Assembly: GCF_001905845.1 (NCBI RefSeq)
Contig: NZ_LIVZ01000014.1
Span: 186,001 to 250,000 of the forward strand
Direction of reading: 5' to 3'
Source of the DNA: Streptomyces sp. TSRI0107
GTDB lineage: Bacteria > Actinomycetota > Actinomycetes > Streptomycetales > Streptomycetaceae
Length of the DNA stretch: 64,000 nucleotides
This document shows, in pieces, positions 46,982-55,280 of this stretch. Each line of letters opens with the position of its first letter. Position 1 is the stretch's first letter. The notes beneath the pieces were generated by a model that worked only from the letters and a program-made list of their open reading frames with translations, made no database searches and was not told the origin of the DNA. The translations under genes and the position numbers were made by a program.

Positions 46982-48871
46982 TTGCTGTACCGCGCGTCCG
47001 CCAAGACGGTCGCCGCAATGGCGTTCGATCGTTCGTTGTTCCTGCACCTCACCGACCAGTTCGCCCACATGCACGGCTACCGGCCCGGCACCTCGGAGGC
47101 GCGCTCCTGGGAGCGCAGCATCCCCGTCCTGGCCGCCGCGCTCAACGACGCGGGCCTGGGCGACGTGGAGGTCATGCTGGAGTACGCGCTCCCGCTGAAC
47201 AGCAAGCGCGCCGACGTCGTCCTCGCCGGTGTGCACCCCGCCACCGGGGAGCCGTCGTACGTCGTGGTGGAACTGAAGCAGTGGAGCCAGGCACTGCCTC
47301 ATGAGGACGACCCCACCCTGTGCCACGTCGACGCCTACGCCCATCCGGTTCTCAACCCGATCGAGCAGGTACGCCGCTACTGCGACTATCTGGTCAACTT
47401 CAACGGGGCAGTGGCCGAGCACGGGCACCGCATAAGTGGGGTGGCGTTCCTGCACAACGCCACGGAGTTCGGCGTGAACGGGCTGCGCGAGATCGAACGC
47501 GACGGCCACGGGCTGCTCTTCACCGGGGAGCGCCGCGGTGCCTTCCTCGACCATCTCCGTTCGAGACTGAGCGACAGGCATCCCGGCGCCCCGGCCGCGG
47601 ACGAGCTGCTCGCGGGCGCCACGGTGCCGTCGAAGCAGTTGATGTCCGTTGCCGCCGAGGAGGTGCGGGAACGCCAGCAGTTCGTGTTGCTCGATGAGCA
47701 GCAGGTCGCGTACCGCATGGTGCTCAACGCGGTGGAGAAGGCGAAGCACGCCGACCGAAAAGAGGTCGTGATCGTCACAGGCGGTCCCGGCACCGGCAAG
47801 AGCGTGATCGCTCTCCAGCTGCTCGGTGAGCTGTACCGGCGCGGAGTCCCGGCTCTGCACGCCACCGGCTCGCAGTCGTTCACCAAGACGATGAGGAAGG
47901 TCGCCGGATCCCGGAAGCGGGAGGTCCAAGACCTGTTCAAGTACTTCAACAGCTTCATGACCGCCGAGAAGAACAGCCTGGGTGCTCTGATCTGCGACGA
48001 GGCCCACCGCATCCGGGAAACCTCGGCCAACCGCTACACGCGAGCCGAGCACCGGACCGGCAGAGCTCAGATCGACGAACTCATCGACGTCGCCTACGTC
48101 CCCGTCTTCTTCCTCGATGAGCATCAGGTGGTGCGCCCCGGCGAGATGGGCACGGTGGCCGACATAAAGGCGGCAGCGGCGAAGCGTGACATCCCCTGCC
48201 ACGTCGTCCCGCTGGACAGCCAGTTCCGCTGCGGCGGCAGCGACGCCTACCTGCGCTGGGTCGTCCGGCTCCTGGGCCTTGAGCAGGGCGGGCCGGTCGT
48301 CTGGGAACCCGACGACCGCATGCAGCTGCTGGTCGCCGACAGCCCGCAGGAGATGGAGGCGTTCCTCGACGCCCGACGCGCCCAGGGCTACGGCGCACGC
48401 ATGTCCGCCGGCTACTGCTGGCGCTGGTCCCCGGAACCCAAGCCCGGCGAACCGCTCCCGCTGGATGTCGTCATCGGAGACTGGGCCCACCCCTGGAACC
48501 TGCGCGGCGACCGCTCCGTCTCCGGCGCGCCCCCGGCCGCCCTGTGGGCCACCGACCCGGCCGGCTTCGGCCAGGTCGGCTGCGTCTACACCGCCCAAGG
48601 GTTCGAGTACGACTGGTCCGGCGTCATCATCGGCCCCGACCTGCTCTGGCGCGACGGCCGCTGGGTCACGGACCGCACCGCCTCCAAGGACCCGGTGTTC
48701 AAGAAGTCCACCCCGGACCCAGATGTGGACCGCCTGATCCGCAACACGTACAAGGTGCTGCTGACCCGGGGCATGGTCGGCACGATCGTGTACTCGGTGG
48801 ACCCGGAGACGAGGGAGAAGCTGAGGGAGCTGGCGGGGGGTCGGCGGGAACGGCGAACTGTCCCGGCTTGA
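46982..48871 (+). CDS. DUF2075-type nuclease/helicase (P-loop intact)
   Basis: The protein has 629 residues from TTG 46982. N-terminal PD-(D/E)xK-like core: KRADVVLAG then VVVELKQW (E and K near 96 and 98). The helicase part has Walker A VTGGPGTGKSVIALQLLGEL (about 264-283), DEAH box ICDEAHRIRE (about 337-346), FFLDEHQVV, DSQFRCGGSDAYLRW and the C-terminal YTAQGFEYDW...LLTRGM. This is the DUF2075/Schlafen-like nucleic-acid-dependent ATPase, often found in accessory or defence loci. The TTG start is chosen by N-terminal homology with the second copy. Preceded by the palindromic leader. Confidence 0.85.
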   Translation: MLYRASAKTVAAMAFDRSLFLHLTDQFAHMHGYRPGTSEARSWERSIPVLAAALNDAGLGDVEVMLEYALPLNSKRADVVLAGVHPATGEPSYVVVELKQWSQALPHEDDPTLCHVDAYAHPVLNPIEQVRRYCDYLVNFNGAVAEHGHRISGVAFLHNATEFGVNGLREIERDGHGLLFTGERRGAFLDHLRSRLSDRHPGAPAADELLAGATVPSKQLMSVAAEEVRERQQFVLLDEQQVAYRMVLNAVEKAKHADRKEVVIVTGGPGTGKSVIALQLLGELYRRGVPALHATGSQSFTKTMRKVAGSRKREVQDLFKYFNSFMTAEKNSLGALICDEAHRIRETSANRYTRAEHRTGRAQIDELIDVAYVPVFFLDEHQVVRPGEMGTVADIKAAAAKRDIPCHVVPLDSQFRCGGSDAYLRWVVRLLGLEQGGPVVWEPDDRMQLLVADSPQEMEAFLDARRAQGYGARMSAGYCWRWSPEPKPGEPLPLDVVIGDWAHPWNLRGDRSVSGAPPAALWATDPAGFGQVGCVYTAQGFEYDWSGVIIGPDLLWRDGRWVTDRTASKDPVFKKSTPDPDVDRLIRNTYKVLLTRGMVGTIVYSVDPETREKLRELAGGRRERRTVPA

Positions 48872-48988
48872 CGGGGCAGGTCCTCGCCACGGAGCACGTG
48901 ATCCGGCCATGATGGCCGTCCTTTGGGCCGACCGCAGCGTCATCGCGGCCGGTCGAGCGGTCGTCTCCCTGAGATCACGAGTACTGAT

Positions 48989-49054
48989 CGCGGCCCGACG
49001 GGCTTCCCACGAGGACATGCCCCCACCCGCACGAGTCACTCGTGCCCTGGGGGA
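48989..49054 (+). repeat. Leader repeat, copy 2, before the second DUF2075 gene
   Basis: Begins with the same 19-bp CGCGGCCCGACGGGCTTCC and carries GCACGAG-TCA-CTCGTGC (49029-49045), perfect 7-bp arms. It is shorter than copy 1 by the TTCG hairpin. The start codon of the second paralogue follows within 20 bases. Confidence 0.8.
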
Positions 49055-49062
49055 TCCACCTC

Positions 49063-50895
49063 GTGTCCATGCTCCTGCTGCGGCTGGCAGCACAGGATTT
49101 GCTGACCTTGAACTCACGGCGCCGTATGGTGCCCCACCTGGCCGCAAGGTGGCAGCACTTCCGAGGCGCCGACGCATCGCTGTCGGAACGTTCCGCGTGG
49201 GCCGAGAGCCTCGTGCACCTCGCCGAGGACATCGTCGCCGCCGGGCGCGGAAACGTAGAGATGATCGTCGAGTGTGCCGCCACCCTCGACGAGGCCGACC
49301 GCCCCGGCGATCCCAGACTCATCGACGTCGTCCTTGTGGGCCATCACCCCGAAGAGAGCAGGCTGTCCGTTCTACTGGTCGAACTCAAACGGTGGTCGAT
49401 GGTGACCAGGGTGGAGCGAGCCACGGCGGAACTCGTTCACGTACCGGGGTTGGGAAGGAAAAAGCACCCCGCCCTCCAATTGCGTGAGTACTACGAAGCC
49501 TTCACGGGCGACAGGGGACCGCTGCACGGACTGGATTTCGAATGCAGTGGCTTTGCCTACCTGCACAACGCCACCGATGCCTCCGTCCGGCCCCTGGTCG
49601 ATTTGGACGCTCCGACGGGCGCCTACGCCCGTGTCTACACGAATGACCGGCGCGAACAGCTGATGTCCGACCTCCGCAAGCACTTCGCCGGCGAAGGCCA
49701 CACGGTCAAATACGCCAGCGGCAGCAGGGCCTTCAATGGGGCGATCCAGGAACACGTCGGCTACGGAGACCGCGAGTTCAAGGAGACGTTCACCTACTTC
49801 AGCAACTTCGTCACCCCGCCGACCCCCCCGTTGGATGTCCTGATCTGTGACGAGGCGCACCGGCTGCGGGCACGCTCGACCAATCGGTTCTGGAAGCCCG
49901 AACATCAGGGCACCAAGCCCCAGGTCGACGAGCTCCTCGACGCCTCGCGCCTGACCGTGTTCTTCCTGGACGGGGGCCAGTGCGTGCGGCCGCATGAGGT
50001 CGGCACGATCGACCTGATCGAGGATGCGGCGCGACGGTACGACGCCAGTCTCCTCCGATACGAGCTGCGGGAACAGTTCCGCTGCGGCGGCAGCGACGCC
50101 TACATCCGCTGGGTGCGTGCCGTGCTCGGGGTGAAGGGCGGGGAACCGGAGCAGTGGACGCCGGACGGACTGATGCACGTCGAGGTGGCGGACAGCCCTG
50201 ACGAACTCGAACGGATCATTCGCACCGAAGCGCTTGCCGGGGCGTCCGCCCGCATCGTCGCGGGGTACTGCTGGCCGTGGACGAAGCCGCTGGGCAAGGA
50301 GAGGCGTCTGGAGAACGACGTACGGATCGGTGACTGGCACAAACCGTGGAACGCGGACAGCGACGCATTCTGCGAGAACGGAGCACCACCCTCCAAGATC
50401 TGGTCCGTGCACGAGAAGGGGCTTGATCAGATCGGCCGTGTGTACACGGCTCAAGGGCTCGAATGGGACTGGTGCGGTGTGATCCTGGGCGAGGACATGG
50501 TGCGCCGGGACGGTCGGTGGGTGTTCCAGCGAGGCAAGGACCGGAAGGATCCGGAGACCGGGGTCAAGCGCGTCACCGTCCCGGGCTCGTTCGACCCCAA
50601 GGTGAGAGCCGACAGTGTCGACGACGAGGAGTTCGCCCGGTTGGTCCGCCACGCCTACCACGTGCTGATGACCCGGGCGAGCCGTGCGACGGTGCTGTAC
50701 TCCACGGACGAGGAGACCCGGAGCTACCTCAAGGATCTCGTCGGCGAGGTCCAAGTGCACGGGTTGCGTCCCACCTGGGAGAACCTGCCGGAGGAAGCAC
50801 GCGTCCCGCACCTGCCCCGGCCACGTCGAGGGCGGCGCTCCCGCAGAAAGCGTCAGGTCTCGAGTCAGCAGTCGCCCGATCTGCGACTGTTCTGA
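49063..50895 (+). CDS. DUF2075-type paralogue lacking the P-loop segment
   Basis: The protein has 610 residues from GTG 49063 (GGGGGA 8 bases upstream; GTG 49042 and ATG 49069 also possible). The nuclease-like core LIDVVLVG...LLVELKRW is kept, as are LICDEAHRLRARSTNRF (DEAH near 262), EQFRCGGSDAYIRWV, YTAQGLEWDWCGVI and LMTRASRATVLYST. Compared with the upstream copy, about 95 residues including Walker A are absent: the text passes from LRKHFAGEG to TVKYASGSRAF. So it probably cannot hydrolyse ATP alone. Basic C-terminal tail. Confidence 0.82.
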   Translation: MSMLLLRLAAQDLLTLNSRRRMVPHLAARWQHFRGADASLSERSAWAESLVHLAEDIVAAGRGNVEMIVECAATLDEADRPGDPRLIDVVLVGHHPEESRLSVLLVELKRWSMVTRVERATAELVHVPGLGRKKHPALQLREYYEAFTGDRGPLHGLDFECSGFAYLHNATDASVRPLVDLDAPTGAYARVYTNDRREQLMSDLRKHFAGEGHTVKYASGSRAFNGAIQEHVGYGDREFKETFTYFSNFVTPPTPPLDVLICDEAHRLRARSTNRFWKPEHQGTKPQVDELLDASRLTVFFLDGGQCVRPHEVGTIDLIEDAARRYDASLLRYELREQFRCGGSDAYIRWVRAVLGVKGGEPEQWTPDGLMHVEVADSPDELERIIRTEALAGASARIVAGYCWPWTKPLGKERRLENDVRIGDWHKPWNADSDAFCENGAPPSKIWSVHEKGLDQIGRVYTAQGLEWDWCGVILGEDMVRRDGRWVFQRGKDRKDPETGVKRVTVPGSFDPKVRADSVDDEEFARLVRHAYHVLMTRASRATVLYSTDEETRSYLKDLVGEVQVHGLRPTWENLPEEARVPHLPRPRRGRRSRRKRQVSSQQSPDLRLF

Positions 50896-50951
50896 GGGAC
50901 GCAGCCGGATGTGTGAAGTGGCGGGCTCTCCGGGCCCGCCACAAGCCTGGG

Positions 50952-51080
50952 TCAGAAGACCAGGCGTGCTGCCGCCGCCAGGGCCGCCACCACGATCTGG
51001 GTGGCGACACCCGCGGCGACGTCGACCAGAATCTCGCGAAGCCGGTCACGACGCGCAGGCTTGTACTCAACGGGGTTCAT
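50952..51080 (-). CDS. 42-aa single-pass membrane peptide
   Basis: The 42-residue frame reads MNPVEYKPARRDRLREILVD followed by one hydrophobic helix (AAGVATQIVVAALAAAARLV). ATG 51080 has AAGGAG 9 bases upstream. It was below usual ORF length limits. Small proteins of this MNPVEYKP type recur in Streptomyces as I remember (possibly DUF6408). It is convergent with the P-loop-less paralogue (56-bp gap). Could be a regulator, anchor or toxin-like peptide; no evidence chooses. Confidence 0.6.
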   Translation of the reverse strand: MNPVEYKPARRDRLREILVDVAAGVATQIVVAALAAAARLVF

Positions 51081-51234
51081 GGATGTCCACTCCTTGGCAT
51101 GAGCTGGGAATGGCAGGGACGGCCCTACCGGGCATCCGCACTCACGCCGCGTGGATCACGCAGCGGAAACCACTCGTCAGTCACAGCCGAGGACCAGCAC
51201 CTGATGAACACCGCCGACGTACCCTCCGGGAAGG

Positions 51235-51267
51235 TGCGCATCGGGAGCCACGCTAGTGGCTCGCGCA
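51235..51267 (+). terminator. Stem-loop followed by a T run
   Basis: GAGCCAC (51245-51251) and GTGGCTC (51256-51262) with outer TGCGC/GCGCA arms; ATTTTTGG follows at 51280-51287. Reads as a terminator in plus direction. Confidence 0.5.
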
Positions 51268-51280
51268 TTCGGAGGTCATG

Positions 51281-51723
51281 ATTTTTGGCCACCACTGAAA
51301 CGCGGTCCCTTGGTCCGGTCGGTTGCCGAAGTGGTGCGCGGCGAGGCTGCGGCAGTTGGCCGGCGCCGGCCTCGGGCTACGGGCGTGTGACCGGAAGGCG
51401 AGCCGCTGTATGGCTTGTGGTTGCCCGCGACTTGGTGATTCGGGCAGGGGGCCGCTTCATGGCGTTTTCAGTCCGAGATCCGGCAGCCCACCGGCGGTGG
51501 AGCCAGCCGAAGGGGGACTCCCACAGCAGCGGCCGGGATGCTGCGGGAGTCCGACCTCGTGGTCTCGAAGCGCGGAGTGTCTGGTCGTTGCCGGAGCGAA
51601 TCAGACGTTGGCCTTGCCCGTGCGGAAGTAGCGGTCGTGCGCGCCGGTGGCCTCGACACTCACAGGAGGCACCGGTTGGGTGCCGTCGATCTTGTACAGG
51701 TTGGACGCCCGAAGAGGGCGCCC
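51281..51723. other. Gene-poor stretch with a possible C-terminal coding remnant
   Basis: No convincing complete gene is present in these 443 bases. On the minus strand, in frame after the stop of the reductase gene (51724), a further 40 codons are open to a TGA at 51601, including NLYKIDGTQPVPPVSVEATG then AHDRYFRTGKANV. Composition is protein-like. It could be a remnant of another gene or a read-through tail. Confidence 0.4.
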
Positions 51724-52647
51724 TCAGCGCATGTCCCTGAACGCCCGCGCCAGCTCCAATGCGCCCTCCCGCACGCCGCGGACGGTGATCGGCGCCGTGG
51801 CCGGGAGCCGGGTGAGGAGGGAGCTGGTCAGGCACGCGTTCTCCGGGCGGGAGGCGTAGCGGGTGGCCGCCCGTGGTACCGGTACGACCAGGTGCGGCGG
51901 TGCCCCCAGGGTCTGCGCGATGACCGTGGCCCACGCGGCGCGGCTCACGCGGTCCGGTCCGCCCAGGTGAAGGACCGGCGGGAGTGGTGCCCCGGCGGCC
52001 AGCACGGCCGCCGTCACCTCCGCGACGTCGTCGACCAGTACCGGTGTCGTCCACTGGTCCTCCGGCACCGTGACCGGTTCGCCGCGCAGCAGCCGGTGGG
52101 CGCACGCGGCGAAGAAGTTGAGCCACTTGCCCGCGTCCGCCGGCTCGTGGCCGTAGACCAGGCTGACCCTCAGTACCACGGCGTCCGCGGCCGATTCGAG
52201 CACGGTGCGTTCCGCGCGCAGTTTCGCGCGGCCGTAGGCGTTGGCCGGGGAGACCGGGGTGTCCTCGGTGCTGCCGGGGCGGGAGCCGTCGAAGACGTTG
52301 TCGGTGGAGATCATCAGCAGTCTCGCGTCCCCGGCGAGCGCGGCGAGGTTGGCGGCCGCGGCGGTGTGCGCCGAGACGGCCCGGGCCGGGTGCGCCTCGC
52401 ACCAGGTGACGTCGGACGGGCCGTGCACGAGGACGACGCGCCGCGGCCCCAGCCGGGCCACGAGCCGGCCGCACGCCTCGGGGTCGGTGGCGTCCAGGGC
52501 GTGCCACCGGACCCCTCGCGTGTCCGGGAGGAGTCCCGGGCGGTTGCGGGAGGTGACGGTGACGGACTCGCCCGCCGCGGCCAGCCGCCGCGCGATGCCC
52601 ATGCCGACGAAGCCGCTGCCGACGACGAGCGTGCCCCCGGCGCTCAC
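51724..52647 (-). CDS. RmlD-like NAD(P)-dependent sugar/cyclitol reductase (last gene of cyclitol operon)
   Basis: The protein has 307 residues. Extended-SDR Rossmann motif LVVGSGFVGMGIARRLAAAG, STDNVFDGSRPGSTED and the YGRAK catalytic pair. This is the RmlD/NAD-epimerase type that reduces keto-sugars. In the cyclitol pathway it may reduce a keto group of the C7 ring or of a 6-deoxy sugar. GTG 52647 overlaps the stop of the upstream ROK kinase. Confidence 0.8.
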   Translation of the reverse strand: MSAGGTLVVGSGFVGMGIARRLAAAGESVTVTSRNRPGLLPDTRGVRWHALDATDPEACGRLVARLGPRRVVLVHGPSDVTWCEAHPARAVSAHTAAAANLAALAGDARLLMISTDNVFDGSRPGSTEDTPVSPANAYGRAKLRAERTVLESAADAVVLRVSLVYGHEPADAGKWLNFFAACAHRLLRGEPVTVPEDQWTTPVLVDDVAEVTAAVLAAGAPLPPVLHLGGPDRVSRAAWATVIAQTLGAPPHLVVPVPRAATRYASRPENACLTSSLLTRLPATAPITVRGVREGALELARAFRDMR

Positions 52648-53762
52648 CGCGTGCCCGCCCGGGACAGCCGGTCGGCCAGCAGCCTGCCGACGCCGATCAG
52701 ACCGTGGTCGTCGTCCGGTTCGCCGAGCGACACCATGGCGTCGACCGCGTCCGCGTCCAGGCCGAAGCAGCCCAGCCTCACCAACTCGCCGACCAGCAGG
52801 TCCCGGTAGCGTTCGCCTACCGCCAGGGCGAAGCCGCCCATCACCACGTACCGGCACACACCGATGGACGTGAAGACGGCCCCTATCGCCTGCGCGAGGT
52901 GGGTGACGGTGCCGCGCACCACCTGCGTGGTGAACGCGTCGCCCTCCCGTACCGCGGCCGCGATCGCCGGGTTGTCGATGCCGGGCGCGCGGCCGGCGCA
53001 GCGCGTGGCCAGCCGTGACCGGGCGAAGCCGGCCGGGTCGGCCTCCGCCGCCCGGCGGACCGCGGCGAGCACGCCCCGCCCGGAGGCGATGGCACCGAGG
53101 TGGCCGCGCCCGCCGCAGTCGCACAGCGGTGCCCCGGGGGAGGGGTCGCTGACCCAGTGGCCGAGTTCGCCGCCGTGGCCGTCCGCGTCGAGCAGTACCT
53201 CGCCGCCCCGGAACACCTTGTTGCCGATGCCGGAACTGACGGTGATCAGGCAGAACGGCTCGGTCTCCGTCGCCGCGTAGCGCCAGGCGGCGGCGGTCAG
53301 GTCGTTGACGACCACGACCGGCACGCCGATCCGCTCCGTCAGGAGCTGTCCCAGGGGCAGCGGGTCACCTCGCCGCCCCCACACCGTGGGCGCGGCGAGG
53401 ACGAGACCACCGGCCGAGATCGGCCCGGCGAAGGCCACGCCGACGGCGCGCGGCGCCGTGCCCGCGGTGTGCCGGCCGACCTCGTGGACGATCTGGTCCA
53501 CGACGCGGTGCTGCAGCCCGGCCACGGGGTCGCGCGGATGACGGGCCATGCCCTCGACCGGTACCCGGCGCACCCGGGTGACGGACGCGGTGGCCGGGTC
53601 GTAGCTTCCCGTCCGCAGCGTCGTACCCCCCACGTCGAGCACGGTGAAGACGCCGTCGGAGCCTGCGGGGACCGCGCGGTGCCCGGGGCCGGCCGGGTCG
53701 CCCGCCGGGGCGCCGCCCGCCGCGGTGACGGCGGTGAGGCGGTCAGACTGCGGGACGGTCAC
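52644..53762 (-). CDS. ROK-family sugar/cyclitol kinase
   Basis: The protein has 372 residues. FTVLDVGGTTLRTGSYD is the ATP-phosphate motif, VVNDLTAAAWRYA the catalytic Asp block, GHGGELGHWV and CDCGGRGHLGAIASGRG (zinc motif with His in the last Cys position) the ROK signature. ROK kinases include the valiolone 7-kinase of acarbose synthesis (AcbM), so this is the probable cyclitol 7-kinase. An N-terminal extension of about 36 residues precedes the domain. GTG 53762 overlaps the cupin stop by 20 bases. Confidence 0.8.
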   Translation of the reverse strand: MTVPQSDRLTAVTAAGGAPAGDPAGPGHRAVPAGSDGVFTVLDVGGTTLRTGSYDPATASVTRVRRVPVEGMARHPRDPVAGLQHRVVDQIVHEVGRHTAGTAPRAVGVAFAGPISAGGLVLAAPTVWGRRGDPLPLGQLLTERIGVPVVVVNDLTAAAWRYAATETEPFCLITVSSGIGNKVFRGGEVLLDADGHGGELGHWVSDPSPGAPLCDCGGRGHLGAIASGRGVLAAVRRAAEADPAGFARSRLATRCAGRAPGIDNPAIAAAVREGDAFTTQVVRGTVTHLAQAIGAVFTSIGVCRYVVMGGFALAVGERYRDLLVGELVRLGCFGLDADAVDAMVSLGEPDDDHGLIGVGRLLADRLSRAGTR

Positions 53763-54117
53763 GAAGCTCCTCCTCGAAGACCAGCAGCCACAGGTCGGCG
53801 GCCGAGTCGTTGACGAGGCCGTGCTCGCCGTACGGACGGTTGACGACGACGTCCCCGGCGCCGACGCGGAACTCGGTGCCGTCCCGGTACATCAGGCCGC
53901 TGCCGCTGAGCACGACGTACGTCTCACGGTCACGGCCGTGCCGGTGGCGCCCTATGGAGGTGCCCGGCGGCAGCACGGCGATGTCGATGAACTCCGCTCC
54001 AGGACCCCCCTCGGCGCGGGAGAACAGGCGGTGGGCGAGGATCGTGCCCAGCCCGCCGTGGTCGTGCTCCTTGCCTCGCAGAAGCGTGTCGAGGCTCACC
54101 ACGTCGGGGGCGGTCAC
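53743..54117 (-). CDS. Small cupin protein
   Basis: The protein has 124 residues. Single cupin domain with IGRHRHGRDRETYVVLSGSG (HxHx3-4E motif) and YGEHGLVN as second motif. Metal-binding cupin, possibly an isomerase or sugar-nucleotide-related epimerase. In the operon it lies between the cyclase and the kinase, so a 2-epimerase-like role on the C7 cyclitol is conceivable but unproven. GTG 54117 overlaps the cyclase stop. Confidence 0.75.
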   Translation of the reverse strand: MTAPDVVSLDTLLRGKEHDHGGLGTILAHRLFSRAEGGPGAEFIDIAVLPPGTSIGRHRHGRDRETYVVLSGSGLMYRDGTEFRVGAGDVVVNRPYGEHGLVNDSAADLWLLVFEEELRDRPAV

Positions 54118-55280
54118 GACGCGCGCCCGTCCCGCGCCAGCGCGTCCAGAGCGGCCCGCAGCACGTCGGCGGGCACGTCCTCCAGCCGCTCCACGAAGTC
54201 CGCCTTGCCGATGCCGGTCGGCACCACGAGGTGCAGCTCGCGTCCCCGCCGCTGCCAGGACGCGTGCAGGGCCTGCGTCATCAGCTCCGGGGTGCAGGTG
54301 GCCGGGTCGAACACGGGAAGGCCGATGCGCCGCAGCAGCGTCACCACCCGCTCGCAGCTCTCCGCGTCGACGAGCCCCAGCAGCCGGGCCAGGTGCGCCG
54401 ACAGGGCCATGTCCACGGCGACCGCCTCGCCGTGTTCCAGGCGGTGGCCGCCGGCCGTCTCGATCACCGGACTGAAGGTGTGCCCGAAGTCGACGAGCCG
54501 GGCGAGGTCGTGCTCGCGCAGGTTGGGGCACAGCTCCTCCATCATCAGCCGCATGGAGGTGCGCACCACGTACGTCTCCAACGCGCCGTCGGAGGAGCGC
54601 AGGAAGGCGTCCGGGTGCTCCTCCAGTGCCGCGAAGAGGTCGGCGTCCAGGATCACGGCCATCTTCACGATCTCCGCCAGGCCGCAGCGGATCTCCCGGG
54701 CGGGCAGGGTGGCCAGCAGGGCGGGGTCGTTGAGCGAGGCGTGCGCGGGGTGGTACGCGCCGAACATGTTCTTCGTGTTCAGGGCGTTGACGCCGGTCTT
54801 GACGCCCACGCCCACGTCCACCTGCCCCACCAGGGTGGTGTTGACCTTGATGTAGCGGATGCCGCGCGCGTACATCGAGGCCGCGAAGCCCACGATGTCC
54901 GCGACGATCCCGCCGCCCACGGCGAGCATCACCCCGTGGCGGTCCAGGCCGGCCGCCTTGGCGACGGCGCACACCCGTTCCACCGACGCGAGCGTCTTGT
55001 TCCGTTCACCGCTGTCGATGGTGTGCACGCTCCAACTGCCCGGCTCCAGACGCGCGTCGAGATAGGCGCGCAGCCGGTCGCCGTGGATGCGGTCCACCGT
55101 GGGGCCGACGAAGGCCACCACCCGGCGTCCCGCCACATAGCCGGCGAGGAGCGGGTTGCGGGGGTCGAACACTCCGTCGGTGACGTCCACGCGGTAGTGC
55201 GTACCGTCCGGCGCCAGCAGGTCGAAGCCTCCGGAGTCCTCACGGACTCCCTCAAGCTGAGCAAGGGCCTGGCCTGACAT
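54114..55280 (-). CDS. Sedoheptulose-7-phosphate cyclase (2-epi-5-epi-valiolone synthase-like)
   Basis: The protein has 388 residues. Dehydroquinate-synthase fold with DSGERNKTLASVERV, AVGGGIVADIVGFAASMYAR, NTTLVGQVDVGVGVKTGVNA and NMFGAYHPAHASLNDP. The block EELCPNLREHDLARLVDFGH followed by TFSPVIE is the sedoheptulose-7-phosphate cyclase signature (as in AcbC/ValA) rather than that of DHQS. It should cyclise sedoheptulose 7-phosphate to a C7 cyclitol. EEVS is most likely; a DDGS or EVS activity cannot be excluded. ATG 55280 has GAGGAG before it. MalQ overlaps it by 29 bp. Confidence 0.85.
   Translation of the reverse strand: MSGQALAQLEGVREDSGGFDLLAPDGTHYRVDVTDGVFDPRNPLLAGYVAGRRVVAFVGPTVDRIHGDRLRAYLDARLEPGSWSVHTIDSGERNKTLASVERVCAVAKAAGLDRHGVMLAVGGGIVADIVGFAASMYARGIRYIKVNTTLVGQVDVGVGVKTGVNALNTKNMFGAYHPAHASLNDPALLATLPAREIRCGLAEIVKMAVILDADLFAALEEHPDAFLRSSDGALETYVVRTSMRLMMEELCPNLREHDLARLVDFGHTFSPVIETAGGHRLEHGEAVAVDMALSAHLARLLGLVDAESCERVVTLLRRIGLPVFDPATCTPELMTQALHASWQRRGRELHLVVPTGIGKADFVERLEDVPADVLRAALDALARDGRAS

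Noticed and set aside
51098..51281. Plus-strand 60-codon frame MSWEWQGRPYRA... before the stem-loop at 51235
   Set aside because: No clear ribosome site, mixed composition, and its end runs through the hairpin; not called as a gene.
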